Shown: positions 13,606-14,238 of the stretch, piece after piece | How the letters are laid out: every line of letters begins with the position of its first letter | Position numbering within the stretch: the stretch's first letter is position 1 | Assembly (NCBI GenBank): GCA_017990155.1 | Contig: JAGNOM010000013.1 | Span: forward strand, 4,231 to 18,468 | Direction of reading: 5' to 3' | Source: Propionivibrio sp. | Lineage (GTDB): Bacteria > Pseudomonadota > Gammaproteobacteria > Burkholderiales > Rhodocyclaceae | Length of the DNA stretch: 14,238 nucleotides | The notes under the pieces: generated by a model | Seen by the model: the letters and a program-made list of their open reading frames with translations, nothing else | What the model was told of the DNA's origin: nothing | Databases searched by the model: none | Program-made: the position numbers and the translations under genes

Positions 13606-14238
13606 ATGAACCGACTGAATGACGAACTGCAACGTCTGTACTCACTCCCGGAGCCGGCCGCTGGAGGTGATGGCACGACGCGGGCCATGGTGCTGGGCTT
13701 TGCGCGCGCTGCCGATTGGGAGCGCGTGGCGGCAATCTACCGAAACGTCCAGGAAGAGCTGGATCTTCCGGCACCGGCGATGTCGGTTTCCGCAAAGGGC
13801 GGGTATCGGCTCTGGTTCTCGCTCGCCGCGCCGGAGTCCGTCGATTCGGTGCGCGACTTCTTGAGTTCGCTGTGCCGGAAGTACCTGGCCGACGTGCCGC
13901 CCGCACTTCTTGAATGCGCGTCGGCGCCCGATCTGGCGGCGCTGCCACCGGCGCCGGATGCCGTCTCGGGGAAGTGGTCGGCGTTCATCGAGCCGAGTCT
14001 GGGCAGCGTGTTCGTCGATGAGCCGGGGCTTGAGATGGCGCCGAACTCCGATCGCCAGGCCGATCTGCTGGCCAGCCTGCGGAGCATTCGGCGCGAAGAC
14101 TTTCAGGGCGCGCTGGTACACCTCGCGCCGCCGGCCAAAGCCGTGAGCGACGTAGAAGAGCGCGTTCGGCCGCACTCCGGGTCGGGTTCTGGCCTGAATC
14201 AAGCCGGCGCGTTCACAGACCCGAAGAGTTTTCTGCTG
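13606..14238 (+). CDS. Uncharacterised protein, 3' end beyond window
   Basis: The frame from ATG 13606 stays open for 211 codons to the last base, so the gene is cut by the window edge. The product begins MNRLNDELQRLY and contains alternating hydrophilic segments with a SVSAKGGYRLWFSL stretch near residues 62-75, KWSAFIEPSL near 128-137 and QADLLASLRSIRREDFQGAL near 153-172. There is no signal peptide, membrane segment or cofactor motif, so it is probably a soluble cytosolic protein. I associate this kind of N-terminus with conserved hypothetical proteins of Betaproteobacteria, but I know no function. No Shine-Dalgarno precedes the ATG. It is transcribed divergently from the SpmA-SpmB gene. 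Codon use is like its neighbours and the three overlapping frames look like shadows. Confidence 0.72.
   Translation, partial: MNRLNDELQRLYSLPEPAAGGDGTTRAMVLGFARAADWERVAAIYRNVQEELDLPAPAMSVSAKGGYRLWFSLAAPESVDSVRDFLSSLCRKYLADVPPALLECASAPDLAALPPAPDAVSGKWSAFIEPSLGSVFVDEPGLEMAPNSDRQADLLASLRSIRREDFQGALVHLAPPAKAVSDVEERVRPHSGSGSGLNQAGAFTDPKSFLL

Noticed and set aside
13642..14202. Minus-strand frame of 186 codons at the right end
   Set aside because: Opposes the open plus-strand frame from 13606, whose composition is protein-like; this one is Arg/His rich with no motif.
1..14238. CRISPR arrays, tRNA or rRNA genes, insertion sequences
   Set aside because: No regularly spaced repeats, tRNA-like cloverleaf, rRNA sequence or transposase was noticed on reading either strand.

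Overview
The window is GC-rich, densely coded bacterial DNA. It most likely comes from a Betaproteobacterium, perhaps of the Rhodocyclales. This rests on recognising the companions of the hydrogenase genes (a NodI/NodJ-type exporter, a signal-peptide-bearing MscS-family channel, and an uncharacterised protein of a type I associate with Betaproteobacteria), so the assignment is moderate at best.

Positions about 143-7852 (+ strand) carry a self-contained [FeFe]-hydrogenase operon of five genes packed nearly end to end. First comes a two-part flavoprotein: the N3-type [4Fe-4S] module of NuoF fused to a GltD/NfnL-like FAD/NAD(P)H module. It is followed by the catalytic subunit HydA, with a NuoG-like N-terminus and all H-cluster motifs, and then the maturases HydG, HydF and HydE. 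The gaps are 6, 22, 12 and -4 nt. A plausible electron path is NAD(P)H to FAD, to the Fe-S centres of the flavoprotein, to the HydA Fe-S wire, to the H-cluster, or the reverse. HydE, HydG and HydF build the H-cluster subsite. No NuoE-like subunit, FMN-binding NuoF domain or membrane subunit is encoded, so this looks like a soluble two-subunit NAD(P)H-linked hydrogenase unlike the classical HydABC bifurcating enzyme.

Positions 7859-13414 (- strand) hold four ordinary chromosomal genes. In transcription order they are a SpmA-SpmB fusion membrane protein, an ABC ATPase (NodI family), its ABC-2 permease (NodJ family), and a large mechanosensitive channel. The ATPase and permease are 2 nt apart and the channel follows after 28 nt. 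The last gene of this block converges on hydE with 6 nt between the stop codons.

Positions 13415-13605 are a divergent promoter region with a credible sigma70-type promoter for the minus-strand block and a 12-bp perfect palindrome. From 13606 an uncharacterised protein is encoded on the + strand; its reading frame is still open at the window end. The first 142 nt contain no gene. They are AT-rich at the extreme left and carry several short inverted repeats.
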